Source: Herbiconiux sp. VKM Ac-1786 (GTDB lineage: Bacteria; Actinomycetota; Actinomycetes; Actinomycetales; Microbacteriaceae). From it: a stretch of 64,000 nucleotides of DNA. The DNA lies in assembly GCF_015350805.1 (NCBI RefSeq), contig NZ_JADKSG010000001.1, positions 1,784,513-1,848,512 of the forward strand, written 5' to 3'. Below, one piece after another: positions 17,721 through 26,494 of the stretch (the stretch's first letter is position 1; every line of letters begins with the position of its first letter). Made by a program: the position numbers and the translations under genes. The notes beneath the pieces were generated by a model. That model did not search any database. It saw nothing but the letters and a program-made list of their open reading frames with translations, and was not told where the DNA came from.

Positions 17721-18028
17721 CCTGGACCCCCCCAGGGTCAGCGTGTTACAGACGATCCTCGCGACGGTGCCAGGGCGAGCGGATGCTCGACCGCTCCATC
17801 GCGTTGTCAACACCCTATCCGGCACCGTGCGGAATGTGGACAGCGAGCCCCTCGGGTGGTCTGCAGTTGTCGTTCAGCGGGCAGGCGCGGTACGCTTCTT
17901 GTCCCCCATCGGGGTGACAATGATTCAGTTTTCCTTTGTTAACCTGCTCGAAATGTTCAGTCTTTCTTTCGTTGTCCAGGGCCCCTAGCATGACGGCATC
18001 CGTGTGAGCCCTCTCGTCTAGGAGATCC
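17721..18028. promoter_or_regulatory. 308-base divergent intergenic region (LuxR regulator / secreted nuclease)
   Basis: No gene seen. The stretch 17920-17975 is markedly richer in A/T than anything nearby (TTTTCCTTTGTTAACC, TTTCTTTCG), which suggests promoter or activator DNA for the nuclease gene. TTGTCCCCC and GGGGTGACAA (17899-17920) form a short inverted repeat with one bulged base. A possible -10 box TAGCAT is at 17986-17991, and AGGAGA precedes the ATG at 18029. No convincing -35 box, so activator dependence is plausible. Confidence 0.4.
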
Positions 18029-21000
18029 ATGTCCGAATCACCCTCGAGGTCGCTGAAAGCGGTCCTCGCCACGATCGCCGGAGGGGCGCTGTTCGCCTCG
18101 CCCTTCGTCGGCGTCGTGTCCAGCGCCTCCGCCACCGAGGCGCCCGCCGCCGCGGCGGAGTACACCATCGCCGAGATCCAGGGCACGGGCGACGCCTCGC
18201 CCTTCGCCACCGCCGAGAAGCCGGTGGTGACCACCAGCGGCGTCGTCACCGCGGCCTATCCGGTGGGCGGGTTCAACGGCTACGTCATCCAGACGCCCGG
18301 CACCGGTGCCGAGACCGAGGGTCGCACCGCCAGCGACGCGATCTTCGTCTACTCGAAGGCGACCGTCGCATCCGTCGCCATCGGTGACCACGTGCAGGTC
18401 ACCGGCACGGTCACCGAGTTCCAGGGCCTGACCGAGTTCGAGGTGGCCTCGGCCGACGGACTGGTGAAGCTCGACCCGGCCGAGGCCGTGACGCCGCTCG
18501 CGCTCACGCTGCCGCTGGACGCCGCCGGCCGCGAGGCCGTCGAGAGCATGCTCGTCGCCCCGCAGGGCGAGTTCACGGTCACGAACAACTACACGACCAA
18601 CCAGTACGCCGAGATCGGCCTCGCCGCCGGCGACACCCCCCTGATCACCCCCACCGAGCTGGCGCGTCCCGGCACCGACGCCTACGCCGCCGCCGTGGCC
18701 GACAACGCCGCCCGTGCCGTGACGCTCGACGACGGCTCGAGCATCAACTTCCTCGGCTCGGACGCCAACAAGGACATCCCGCTGCCCTACCTCACCGAGA
18801 ACCCCGACATCGTCGTGGGCTCCTCGGCGACGTTCGCGGCACCGGTCGTCTTCGACTACCGCAACAACGCCTGGAAGTTCCAGCCGACCGCGCAGTACGT
18901 CTCGGGTGCCACCGCCCCCGCGACCTTCGCCGGCGAGCAGGACGCCGAGCCCGAGGACGTCGGAGGCGCGCTGCAGATCGCGGGCTTCAACGTGCTCAAC
19001 TACTTCACGACCACTGGCGACACGCTCACCGGATGCACGTTCTACACCGACCGCGACGACGACCCCGTCACGGTCAACTCCGGCTGCGACGCCCGCGGTG
19101 CCGCCGAGCCCGAGGACCTCGCCCGCCAGCAGGCCAAGATCGTCGCGGCGATCAACGGCCTCGGCGCCGAGGTCGTCTCGCTCGAGGAGATCGAGAACTC
19201 GGCGAAGTTCGGCGCCGACCGCGACGCGGCCCTGTCGACCCTCGTCGCGGCGCTGAACGCCGCCGCCGGCTCGGACGAGTGGGCCTTCGTGCCCTCGCCG
19301 GCCGCCGACGCGCTGCCCCCGATCGAGGAGCAGGACGTCATCCGCACCGCCTTCATCTACAAGAAGGCCGTCGTCGCGCCGGTGGGCGCCTCGCGCGTGC
19401 TGCTCGACCCCGCGTTCGCCAACGCCCGTCAGCCCCTCGCCCAGGAGTTCGCTCCCGTCGGCGTCGAGGGCGGCGAGTTCCTCGCGATCGTCAACCACCT
19501 CAAGTCGAAGTCGTCCTCCGACACGGCCACCGGCGACAACGCCGACGGCCCGCAGGGCTACTTCAACGGCGACCGTGTGCGCCAGGCGACCGCCCTGCTG
19601 GGCTTCTCGAAGTCGCTGCAGACCGAGCTCGGCACCACCGACGTCTTCCTGATCGGCGACTTCAACGCCTACACGCAGGAGGACCCGGCCGTCACGATCA
19701 CCGACGCCGGCTACGTCGACCAGGGCGCCAAGTCGGGCAAGTACAGCTACTCCTTCAGCGGCACGAGCGGCTCACTCGACCACGTCTACGCCAGCCCCTC
19801 GGCCGACGCCAAGGTGAGCGGCGTCGACATCTGGAACATCAACTCGGGTGAGACGATCGCGAAGGAGTACAGCCGCTACAACTACAACGCGACGAACTTC
19901 TACGACGAGAGCGTCTTCCGCTCGAGCGACCACGACCCGGTGATCGTCGGCTACACGCCGTCGGCCGGCGAGCAGCCCTCGACACTCGACCTGAACCTGA
20001 TCGACATCAACGACTTCCACGGCCGCATCGACACCAACACGGTGAAGTTCGCCGGAACGGTCGAGCAGATCAAGGCGCAGAGTCCGAACTCGCTCTTCAT
20101 CTCCTCCGGCGACAACGTGGGCGCCTCGCTGTTCGCCTCGGCGGTGCAGCAGGACCAGCCCACGATCGACGTGCTGAACGCGCTCGACCTGAAGACGAGC
20201 GCCGTGGGCAACCACGAGTTCGACCAGGGATACTCCGACCTCGTCGACCGCATCATCGGTGCCGACGACGCGCGGAACGCGAAGTGGGACTACCTGGGCG
20301 CGAACGTCTACGAGAAGGGCACCCAGACCCCGGCGCTCGACGAGTACTCGCTGCAGGAGGTGGGCGGCCTCACGGTCGGCATCATCGGCGCGATCACCCA
20401 AGAGACCCCCTCGCTCGTCTCGCCCGGCGGCATCGCCGACCTCGACTTCGGCGACCCGGTCGACGCGGTCAACCGCGTGGCCGCCCAGCTGAGCGACGGC
20501 GACGAGTCCAACGGCGAGGCCGATGTCATCATCGCCAGCTACCACGAGGGTGCCGGCGCCGGCCTGGTCGAGGGCGCGACCCTCGAGCAGGAGGTCGCCG
20601 AGGGCGGCGCGTTCGCCAAGATCGTGACCGAGACCGACGCCCGCGTGGCGGCGATCTTCACCGGCCACACGCACAAGCAGTACGCGTGGGACGGCCCGAT
20701 CCCGGGCAGCGACAAGACCCGCCCCGTGCTGCAGACCGGCAACTACGGCGAGAACATCGGTCACGTCGTGCTCTCGCTCGACCCCGCCACCGGTGAGGTC
20801 GAGGGCTACACGGCCGAGAACGTGAAGCGCCTCGCCGCCGCCACCGGCGCGACGCCCGAGGAGACGGCCGCCCTGAGCGCCGCACTCGACGCCCAGCTGG
20901 TGAGCACCTACCCGGCCGTGGCCGAGGTGAAGACGATCACGGATGCGGCGCTCGCCAAGGCCGCCGAGATCGGCAACCAGCCCAAGGGCTCGGTCACCGC

Positions 21001-22822
21001 GGACATCACCACCGCCTTCAGCGGCGGCTCCTACGTCGACGGCGTCTACACCGGGGGCAAGCGCGACGACCGCGCCTCGGAGTCGACGCTCGGCGACCTG
21101 GTCGCCGACTCCCTCGTCTCCTCGCTCGGCTCCGCCGACCGCGGCGGTGCCGAGATCGGCGTGGTCAACCCCGGCGGACTCCGCGAGGAGCTGACCTTCG
21201 CCCCCGACGGCGTGGTCACCTACGCCGAGGCCAACGCGGTGCTGCCGTTCGTCAACAACCTCTGGACGACGACCCTCACGGGTGAGCAGTTCACGACGGT
21301 GCTCGAGCAGCAGTGGCAGACCAACCCCGACGGCACCGTGCCGTCGCGGCCCTACCTGCAGCTCGGGCTGTCGAAGAACGTGACCTACACCTTCGACCCC
21401 GACGCCGAGCGCGGCTCGCACATCACCGGCGTCTTCATCGACGGGAAGCCCATCGACCCCGCGGCCTCGTACCGCATCGGCTCGTTCAACTTCCTGCTGC
21501 AGGGCGGCGACAACTTCCGCGAGTTCGCGGAGGGCACCGACACCCGTGACTCGGGTCTGGTCGACCGCGACGCGTGGATCGCCTACCTCGAGGCGAACCC
21601 GGGCCTCACGCCCGACTTCGCCCGCCAGGCGGTCGCGGTGACCGACGTCACCGCCGGCCCGGTGGAGCTCGGCGCCGAGGTGTCGGCCACGGTGTCGGGT
21701 CTCGACCTGACCTCGCTCGGCAGCCCGCAGAACACCACGGTCCAGGCCTCCTGGCCCGGGTCGGCGGCGACCTTCGAGGCCACCCCGGTGACGGGTGGCA
21801 GCGCCACGGTCACCGTCGAGGTGCCCGCGGACGCCTACGCCTCGAGCCAGCTGGTGCTGACCGCCCAGCCGAGCGGCACCGTCGTGCGGATCCCGGTGAG
21901 CGTCACCGGCGGACTGCCGACCCCGCCCGAGGTCGACCGCATCGGCGGCGCCGACCGCTTCGAGGTCGCGGTGAACGCGTCCAAGGACGGCTGGCCCGAC
22001 GGCTCGGACACGGTCTACATCGCCAGCGGTGAGACCTTCCCCGACGCCCTGTCGGCGGCTCCCGCCGCGACGCGGGCCGACGCTCCGGTGCTGCTGAGCA
22101 CGCGGGCCTCGGTTCCCGACTCGGTGAAGGCGGAGATCCAGCGCCTCGGTGCAACGAAGATCGTCATCGTCGGCGGCGAGCAGGCGGTGTCGGCCGAGGC
22201 CGAGGCCGCTCTGAAGGAGCTCGGCTCGGTCACCCGCATCGGCGGCGTCGACCGCTTCGAGGCCTCGCGGAACATCGCGAAGGCCGCCTTCCCCGACGGA
22301 GCCGAGGTCGCCGTGCTGGCGACCGGCACCACCTACGCCGACGCCCTGTCCGCGGGTGCCGCGGTCGACGGTGCCGGCCCGGTGCTGCTGGTGAACGGCC
22401 CCGCCTCCAAGCTCGACTCCGAGACCGCCGACCTCCTGGAGGAGCTCGGCGTCTCGAAGATCGTGATCGTGGGCGGCACCGACTCCGTGTCGGTGGGCAT
22501 CCTGAACAAGGCGGCGACCATCGCCCCGACCGTCCGCCTGGGTGGTGCCGACCGCTACGCGACCTCGCGCAGCATCAACCGGTACTTCTTCGACGAGGCC
22601 GGCCGCGTGCTGCTCGCCACGGGTGAGCGGTTCCCGGATGCGCTCTCGGGCTCGGCCTACGGGCCGCGCATCGACGCCCCGCTGTTCACGGTCCCCGGCT
22701 CGTGCATCCCCGCCGAGACGCTGAAGCGGATCACGGACCTGGGTGCGACGAGCGTCACGCTGCTGGGTGGCGAGAACGCCCTCCCGGTGGCCGTGGCCGA
22801 CCTCACGGTGTGCACCGGCTAG
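18029..22822 (+). CDS. Giant secreted ExeM/NucH-type nuclease + 5'-nucleotidase with cell wall-binding repeats
   Basis: 1597 residues. In order: signal peptide (1-35); an OB-like lead domain; an endonuclease/exonuclease/phosphatase domain (about 315-640; GFNVLNYF, EEIENS, GDFNAY, SSDHDP); a metallophosphatase (about 654-970; DINDFHGR, GDNVGAS, GNHEFDQG, GHTHKQY); a 5'-nucleotidase C-terminal domain (about 980-1200; NPGGLREEL, NFLLQGGDNF); an Ig-like linker; and three CW_binding_2 repeats starting near 1303, 1400 and 1501. It should degrade extracellular DNA and then strip phosphate from the nucleotides while held on the cell wall, feeding phosphate and nucleoside uptake. ATG 18029 follows AGGAGA. 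Confidence 0.93.
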   Translation: MSESPSRSLKAVLATIAGGALFASPFVGVVSSASATEAPAAAAEYTIAEIQGTGDASPFATAEKPVVTTSGVVTAAYPVGGFNGYVIQTPGTGAETEGRTASDAIFVYSKATVASVAIGDHVQVTGTVTEFQGLTEFEVASADGLVKLDPAEAVTPLALTLPLDAAGREAVESMLVAPQGEFTVTNNYTTNQYAEIGLAAGDTPLITPTELARPGTDAYAAAVADNAARAVTLDDGSSINFLGSDANKDIPLPYLTENPDIVVGSSATFAAPVVFDYRNNAWKFQPTAQYVSGATAPATFAGEQDAEPEDVGGALQIAGFNVLNYFTTTGDTLTGCTFYTDRDDDPVTVNSGCDARGAAEPEDLARQQAKIVAAINGLGAEVVSLEEIENSAKFGADRDAALSTLVAALNAAAGSDEWAFVPSPAADALPPIEEQDVIRTAFIYKKAVVAPVGASRVLLDPAFANARQPLAQEFAPVGVEGGEFLAIVNHLKSKSSSDTATGDNADGPQGYFNGDRVRQATALLGFSKSLQTELGTTDVFLIGDFNAYTQEDPAVTITDAGYVDQGAKSGKYSYSFSGTSGSLDHVYASPSADAKVSGVDIWNINSGETIAKEYSRYNYNATNFYDESVFRSSDHDPVIVGYTPSAGEQPSTLDLNLIDINDFHGRIDTNTVKFAGTVEQIKAQSPNSLFISSGDNVGASLFASAVQQDQPTIDVLNALDLKTSAVGNHEFDQGYSDLVDRIIGADDARNAKWDYLGANVYEKGTQTPALDEYSLQEVGGLTVGIIGAITQETPSLVSPGGIADLDFGDPVDAVNRVAAQLSDGDESNGEADVIIASYHEGAGAGLVEGATLEQEVAEGGAFAKIVTETDARVAAIFTGHTHKQYAWDGPIPGSDKTRPVLQTGNYGENIGHVVLSLDPATGEVEGYTAENVKRLAAATGATPEETAALSAALDAQLVSTYPAVAEVKTITDAALAKAAEIGNQPKGSVTADITTAFSGGSYVDGVYTGGKRDDRASESTLGDLVADSLVSSLGSADRGGAEIGVVNPGGLREELTFAPDGVVTYAEANAVLPFVNNLWTTTLTGEQFTTVLEQQWQTNPDGTVPSRPYLQLGLSKNVTYTFDPDAERGSHITGVFIDGKPIDPAASYRIGSFNFLLQGGDNFREFAEGTDTRDSGLVDRDAWIAYLEANPGLTPDFARQAVAVTDVTAGPVELGAEVSATVSGLDLTSLGSPQNTTVQASWPGSAATFEATPVTGGSATVTVEVPADAYASSQLVLTAQPSGTVVRIPVSVTGGLPTPPEVDRIGGADRFEVAVNASKDGWPDGSDTVYIASGETFPDALSAAPAATRADAPVLLSTRASVPDSVKAEIQRLGATKIVIVGGEQAVSAEAEAALKELGSVTRIGGVDRFEASRNIAKAAFPDGAEVAVLATGTTYADALSAGAAVDGAGPVLLVNGPASKLDSETADLLEELGVSKIVIVGGTDSVSVGILNKAATIAPTVRLGGADRYATSRSINRYFFDEAGRVLLATGERFPDALSGSAYGPRIDAPLFTVPGSCIPAETLKRITDLGATSVTLLGGENALPVAVADLTVCTG

Positions 22823-22841
22823 TCACCTGATCGACACGCCC

Positions 22842-22886
22842 ACCGTAGCCGCCAATTATGAATCGTTCATAATTGGCGGCTACGGT
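22842..22886. promoter_or_regulatory. Perfect 21-bp inverted repeat in the fur-family/catalase promoter (operator)
   Basis: Arms 22842-22862 and 22866-22886 are exact reverse complements separated by TCG; the core reads AATTATGAATCGTTCATAATT. The right arm ends in TACGGT, a -10 box whose predicted start site is the ATG of the regulator gene (22893). A repressor here would block transcription. It is most likely the autoregulatory site of the Fur-family protein. It could also act as a hairpin terminator for the nuclease gene ending at 22822. Confidence 0.75.
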
Positions 22887-22892
22887 CGTTCC

Positions 22893-23342
22893 ATGACCAG
22901 TGAGCTCGAGACGCGCATCCGGAGCACCGGTCTGCGTGTCACCGAGCAGCGACTGGCCGTGCTGCGGGCGCTCGAGACGCACCCGCACGCCGATGCCGAT
23001 GAGGTGCGGCGGCTGGCGCTCCGGGAGCTCCCCGGGCTGTCGCTGCCGGCCACCTACGTCGTGCTGAACGCCCTCACCGAGGCCGGGCTGCTGCGGCGCA
23101 TCGAGCCGGCGGGGTCTCCCGCCCGCTACGAGCGGCGCATCGGTGACAACCACCACCACGTGGTCTGCACCGGCTGCGGCGCGGTCGACGACGTCGACTG
23201 CGTGCACGGCGCCGCGCCGTGCCTCACCCCGTCGTCGACGAGCGGCTTCCGCGTCACCACCGCCGAGGTCACGTTCTGGGGCCTGTGCCCCGCGTGCCAG
23301 GCGGCGGAGACGATCACCACAACCGAACCGGAGAGAACATGA
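22893..23342 (+). CDS. Fur-family (FurA/PerR/CatR-like) peroxide-responsive repressor
   Basis: 149 residues. The winged helix (residues 1-80: [34 protein letters not shown]) is followed by the dimerisation domain with the [15 protein letters not shown] motif and a second CPAC pair, i.e. a zinc site of four cysteines. It is fused by ATGA overlap to a catalase gene, as CatR/FurA regulators are in Streptomyces and mycobacteria, so it presumably represses itself and catalase until peroxide oxidises it. The message looks leaderless, starting within the palindrome's downstream edge. Confidence 0.93.
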   Translation: MTSELETRIRSTGLRVTEQRLAVLRALETHPHADADEVRRLALRELPGLSLPATYVVLNALTEAGLLRRIEPAGSPARYERRIGDNHHHVVCTGCGAVDDVDCVHGAAPCLTPSSTSGFRVTTAEVTFWGLCPACQAAETITTTEPERT

Positions 23343-24835
23343 CCGACTTCACCACCACCAACTCGGGCGCCCCCGTCGCCAGCGACGACCACTCGCAGAG
23401 CGTCGGCGCCGACGGCCCGGTCGTCCTCCACGATCACTACCTCGTCGAGAAGCTCGCCCAGTTCAACCGCGAGCGGGTTCCGGAGCGCGTCGTGCACGCG
23501 AAGGGCGGCGGAGCTTTCGGCGTCTTCGAGACCACGAACGACGTCAGCGCCTACACCCGCGCCTCGCTCTTCCAGCCCGGCGCCAGCACCGAGCTGCTCG
23601 CGCGCTTCTCGACCGTCGCCGGAGAGCAGGGCTCGCCCGACACCTGGCGCGACCCCCGTGGCTTCGCGCTGAAGTTCTACACCGACGAGGGCAACTACGA
23701 CCTCGTGGGCAACAACACCCCCGTCTTCTTCATCCGCGACGGCATCAAGTTCCCCGACTTCATCCGCTCGCAGAAGCGCCTGCCGGGCACCCACCTGCGC
23801 GACCACAACATGCAGTGGGACTTCTGGACCCTCTCGCCCGAGTCGGCGCACCAGGTGACCTGGCTGATGGGCGACCGCGGCCTGCCCGCCTCCTGGCGGC
23901 ACATGGACGGCTTCGGCTCGCACACCTACCAGTGGATCAACGCCGCCGGGGAAAGATTCTGGGTCAAGTACCACTTCAAGACGAACCAGGGCATCGAGAT
24001 CCTCTCGCAGGCCGACGCCGACCAGATCGCCGGAGAGGACGCCGACTTCCACATCCGCGACCTGTCCGAGGCCATCGCCCGCGAGGAGTTCCCCACCTGG
24101 ACCCTCTCGGTGCAGGTCATGCCCTACGCCGACGCGGCCTCGTACCGCTTCAACCCGTTCGACCTCACCAAGGTCTGGCCGCACGCGGACTACCCGCTGA
24201 TCGAGGTCGGCACCATGACGCTGAACCGCAACCCGGAGAACTACTTCGCGCAGATCGAGCAGGCGACCTTCGCCCCCTCGAACTTCGTGCCCGGCATCGC
24301 GGCCTCGCCCGACAAGATGCTGCTCGCCCGCATCTTCAGCTACGCGGACGCCCACCGCTACCGCGTCGGCACGAACCACGCCGAGCTGCCGGTCAACGCG
24401 CCGCACAGCCCGGTGAACTCGTACTCGAAGGACGGCGCCATGCGCCACGACTTCGCGTCGCCCGAGCGCCCCGTCTACGCGCCGAACTCCTACGGCGGAC
24501 CGCACGCCGACCCGGCGCGCCACGGCAACGACGCGGGCTGGGAGGCTGACGGCGAGCTCGTGCGCACCGCCGCGACCCTGCACCCCGAGGACGACGACTT
24601 CGGCCAGGCCGGAACGCTCGTGCGCGAGGTGCTCGACGACGCCGCGCGGGACCGCCTGGTGGCGAACATCGCCGGCCACGTGTCGAAGGTCACCATCCCC
24701 GAGCTGCGCGAGCGCGTGCTGCAGTACTGGGCGAACGTCGACGTGACGCTGTCGCGTCGCGTGGCCGCGGCGCTCGAGCCCTCGGCTCCCGGCGCCGACG
24801 TCGCCCCCGAGGCGGTGGGGATCGGCCAGGCGTAA
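23339..24835 (+). CDS. katA: Catalase, small-subunit clade
   Basis: 498 residues, the normal length for a small-subunit haem catalase converting hydrogen peroxide to water and oxygen. Catalytic His lies in [12 protein letters not shown], Asn in [10 protein letters not shown], and the proximal haem Tyr in [17 protein letters not shown]. The start overlaps the regulator's stop (ATGA), so it is co-translated with it. A longer open frame runs upstream through the regulator but is not homologous. The carboxyl end is ordinary. Confidence 0.96.
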   Translation: MTDFTTTNSGAPVASDDHSQSVGADGPVVLHDHYLVEKLAQFNRERVPERVVHAKGGGAFGVFETTNDVSAYTRASLFQPGASTELLARFSTVAGEQGSPDTWRDPRGFALKFYTDEGNYDLVGNNTPVFFIRDGIKFPDFIRSQKRLPGTHLRDHNMQWDFWTLSPESAHQVTWLMGDRGLPASWRHMDGFGSHTYQWINAAGERFWVKYHFKTNQGIEILSQADADQIAGEDADFHIRDLSEAIAREEFPTWTLSVQVMPYADAASYRFNPFDLTKVWPHADYPLIEVGTMTLNRNPENYFAQIEQATFAPSNFVPGIAASPDKMLLARIFSYADAHRYRVGTNHAELPVNAPHSPVNSYSKDGAMRHDFASPERPVYAPNSYGGPHADPARHGNDAGWEADGELVRTAATLHPEDDDFGQAGTLVREVLDDAARDRLVANIAGHVSKVTIPELRERVLQYWANVDVTLSRRVAAALEPSAPGADVAPEAVGIGQA

Positions 24836-24850
24836 GCCTCGGCCTCTGCT

Positions 24851-25720
24851 CTAGACGGCGGGCTTCAGGAGGATGGTGTTGTCCCACGGGTCGGACACCG
24901 TCACCTGGAGCCCGTCGTTCGCCGTCTGCAGACCGCGACCCCGCAGCCGCTCGTCGGCCGCGGCGACGCCGTCGGCATCCGGGAGCATGATCTCGACCTG
25001 GCCGAGCCCGAGCGCGGGCTGCCGGCGACCGGCGCCCCTCGAGTTCCAGACGTTCATCGCCATGTGGTGGTGGTAGCCGCCGGCCGAGACGAACAGGGCC
25101 GACGAGCCGTAGGCGATCGTCGTCTCGAAGCCGAGCGCGTCGACGTAGAAGTCGCGGGCCCGGGCGACGTCGCCGACCGAGAGGTGCACGTGGCCGACGG
25201 ATGCTCCGCCCACGCGGGGGTCGGCCACCGTCTCGGTGCTGAGGTGCTCCTGCAGATAGGCGTTCGGGTCGAGGAACACCGTGCCCATCTCGATCTGGCC
25301 GTGCGCCCAGCTCCATTCGGTGCGGTCGCGGTCCCAGTAGAGCTCGACGCCGTTGTGCTCGGGGTCGTCGAAGTAGAAGGCCTTCGAGACGAGGTGGTCG
25401 CTGGAGCCGGTGAACGACTGCGGGAAGCGGGTGGCCACCGAGTAGACCGCCGCGGCCAGCGCGGCCTCGGTGTCGAACAGGATGGCCGTGTGGAACAGTC
25501 CCGCCGAGCGCGGTTCGGGGTTCCTCAGCTCGGGGGCGTGCTGCAGCACGACGGCCGGCACCCCGCCCCGGCCGAGCACCGCGGAGTCGCCCTGCTGCGC
25601 GATCACGTCGAGGGTGACGGCGTCGCGGTAGTACGCGATCATCCGGTCGAGATCTCCGACGCGGAGGGTCACCGCGCCCATGGCGGTGTCGGGGGCGAGC
25701 AGGTCTGCGGTCGTCGTCAT
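24851..25720 (-). CDS. Two-domain VOC dioxygenase (catechol-2,3-dioxygenase-like)
   Basis: 289 residues made of two glyoxalase-fold modules: residues 14-125 (GAVTLRVGDLDRMIAYY, NGVELYWDRD) and 165-285 (GHVHLSVGDVARARDFY, YHHHMAMNVWNSRG, GLGQVEIMLPD). The His in GHVHL, the His in YHHHMAMN and the Glu in VEIM make a plausible iron site in the second module. It resembles CatE/YfiE ring-cleavage enzymes. No aromatic-degradation genes are adjacent, so the substrate is open. An inverted repeat lies in the promoter it shares with the SMR genes. Confidence 0.9.
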   Translation of the reverse strand: MTTTADLLAPDTAMGAVTLRVGDLDRMIAYYRDAVTLDVIAQQGDSAVLGRGGVPAVVLQHAPELRNPEPRSAGLFHTAILFDTEAALAAAVYSVATRFPQSFTGSSDHLVSKAFYFDDPEHNGVELYWDRDRTEWSWAHGQIEMGTVFLDPNAYLQEHLSTETVADPRVGGASVGHVHLSVGDVARARDFYVDALGFETTIAYGSSALFVSAGGYHHHMAMNVWNSRGAGRRQPALGLGQVEIMLPDADGVAAADERLRGRGLQTANDGLQVTVSDPWDNTILLKPAV

Positions 25721-25732
25721 ACTCGGTGAAAC

Positions 25733-25748
25733 GGTTGTACCGACAACC
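25733..25748. promoter_or_regulatory. Inverted repeat between the dioxygenase and SMR genes (putative operator)
   Basis: GGTTGTACCGACAACC is a perfect 6-bp inverted repeat with a 4-base centre, 13 bases before the minus-strand start at 25720. On the plus strand a TAGGGT box at 25764-25769 may serve the SMR pair. No regulator gene is adjacent. Confidence 0.35.
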
Positions 25749-25792
25749 TTATTCCCCCGGCGCTAGGGTGGTGCCGACGATTGGTGGGAGCG

Positions 25793-26164
25793 ATGGGGAC
25801 TGACCTGCGCAACTGGCTCTTCCTGGCGGCGGCGATCGGGCTCGAGGTGACGGCCACGCTGTCGCTGCGCGCCGCCGTCGACGACCCGTGGTGGGTGGCG
25901 CTCGCCGCCGTCGGCTACTCCGGCGCCTTCGTCGCGCTCGCCCTCCTGCTGCGTCGGGGAGCGCCGATCAGCGTCATCTACGGCATCTGGTCGGCCGCGG
26001 GCGTGGCGCTCACGGCCGTGCTGGCTTCGCTCGTCTTCGGCGAGCAGCTCACGCTGACCATCGGGATCGGCATCGCCATCGTCATCGTCGGGGTGGTGCT
26101 GGTCGAGACCGGCTCCCCGCATCCGGTTCAGGATGCGCGGCCGACCGCCCCGGACGCCTCGTGA
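25793..26164 (+). CDS. Small multidrug resistance (SMR) transporter subunit 1
   Basis: 123 residues, four membrane helices, the SMR length plus a 15-residue hydrophilic tail. The essential membrane Glu is in IGLEVTATLSLRA. GIWSAAGVALTAVLASLVFGEQ is the conserved helix 3 block. Start ATG 25793 follows GGGAG. The GTG of a second SMR gene overlaps its stop, so the two probably act as a heterodimeric pair exporting a cationic compound (quaternary ammonium or guanidinium class; not resolved). Confidence 0.92.
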   Translation: MGTDLRNWLFLAAAIGLEVTATLSLRAAVDDPWWVALAAVGYSGAFVALALLLRRGAPISVIYGIWSAAGVALTAVLASLVFGEQLTLTIGIGIAIVIVGVVLVETGSPHPVQDARPTAPDAS

Positions 26165-26484
26165 TCTGGCTGCTGCTGGCCGGCGCGATCGTCACCGAGG
26201 TCGCGGCGACACTGGCCCTCCGCGCCTCGGAGGGGTTCCGCAAGAAGCGCTGGATCGCTCCCGTGGTGGTGTTCTACGTGATCGCGTTCACCCTGCTCGC
26301 GGTCGCGCTCGCCGGGGGACTGCAGGTGGGGATCGCGTACGGCATCTGGGCCGCGTGCGGGGTCGCGCTCACGGCGATCCTCGCGCGCATCCTGTTCAAG
26401 GAGAAGCTCACGCCCCGGATGATCGTGGGCATCGCCCTGATCGCGGTCGGCGTCTTCGTGATCGAGCTCGGCGCCGCCCACTAG
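26161..26484 (+). CDS. Small multidrug resistance (SMR) transporter subunit 2
   Basis: 107 residues, four helices, with the essential Glu in AIVTEVAATLALRA and the helix 3 block YGIWAACGVALTAILAR. It starts at a GTG that overlaps the first subunit's stop (GTGA). The cytoplasmic loops carry more Lys/Arg (FRKKRW, LFKEKLTPR) than subunit 1. Opposite charge bias would allow antiparallel heterodimer assembly, as in EbrAB-type pairs; that assembly is inference. Confidence 0.93.
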   Translation: MIWLLLAGAIVTEVAATLALRASEGFRKKRWIAPVVVFYVIAFTLLAVALAGGLQVGIAYGIWAACGVALTAILARILFKEKLTPRMIVGIALIAVGVFVIELGAAH

Positions 26485-26494
26485 GTGCTGGGCG

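Noticed and set aside
17935-17980. PHO box upstream of the secreted nuclease
   Set aside because: GTTAACC, GTTCAGT and GTTGTCC occur, but 16-17 bases apart; the known actinobacterial box needs 11-base direct repeats.
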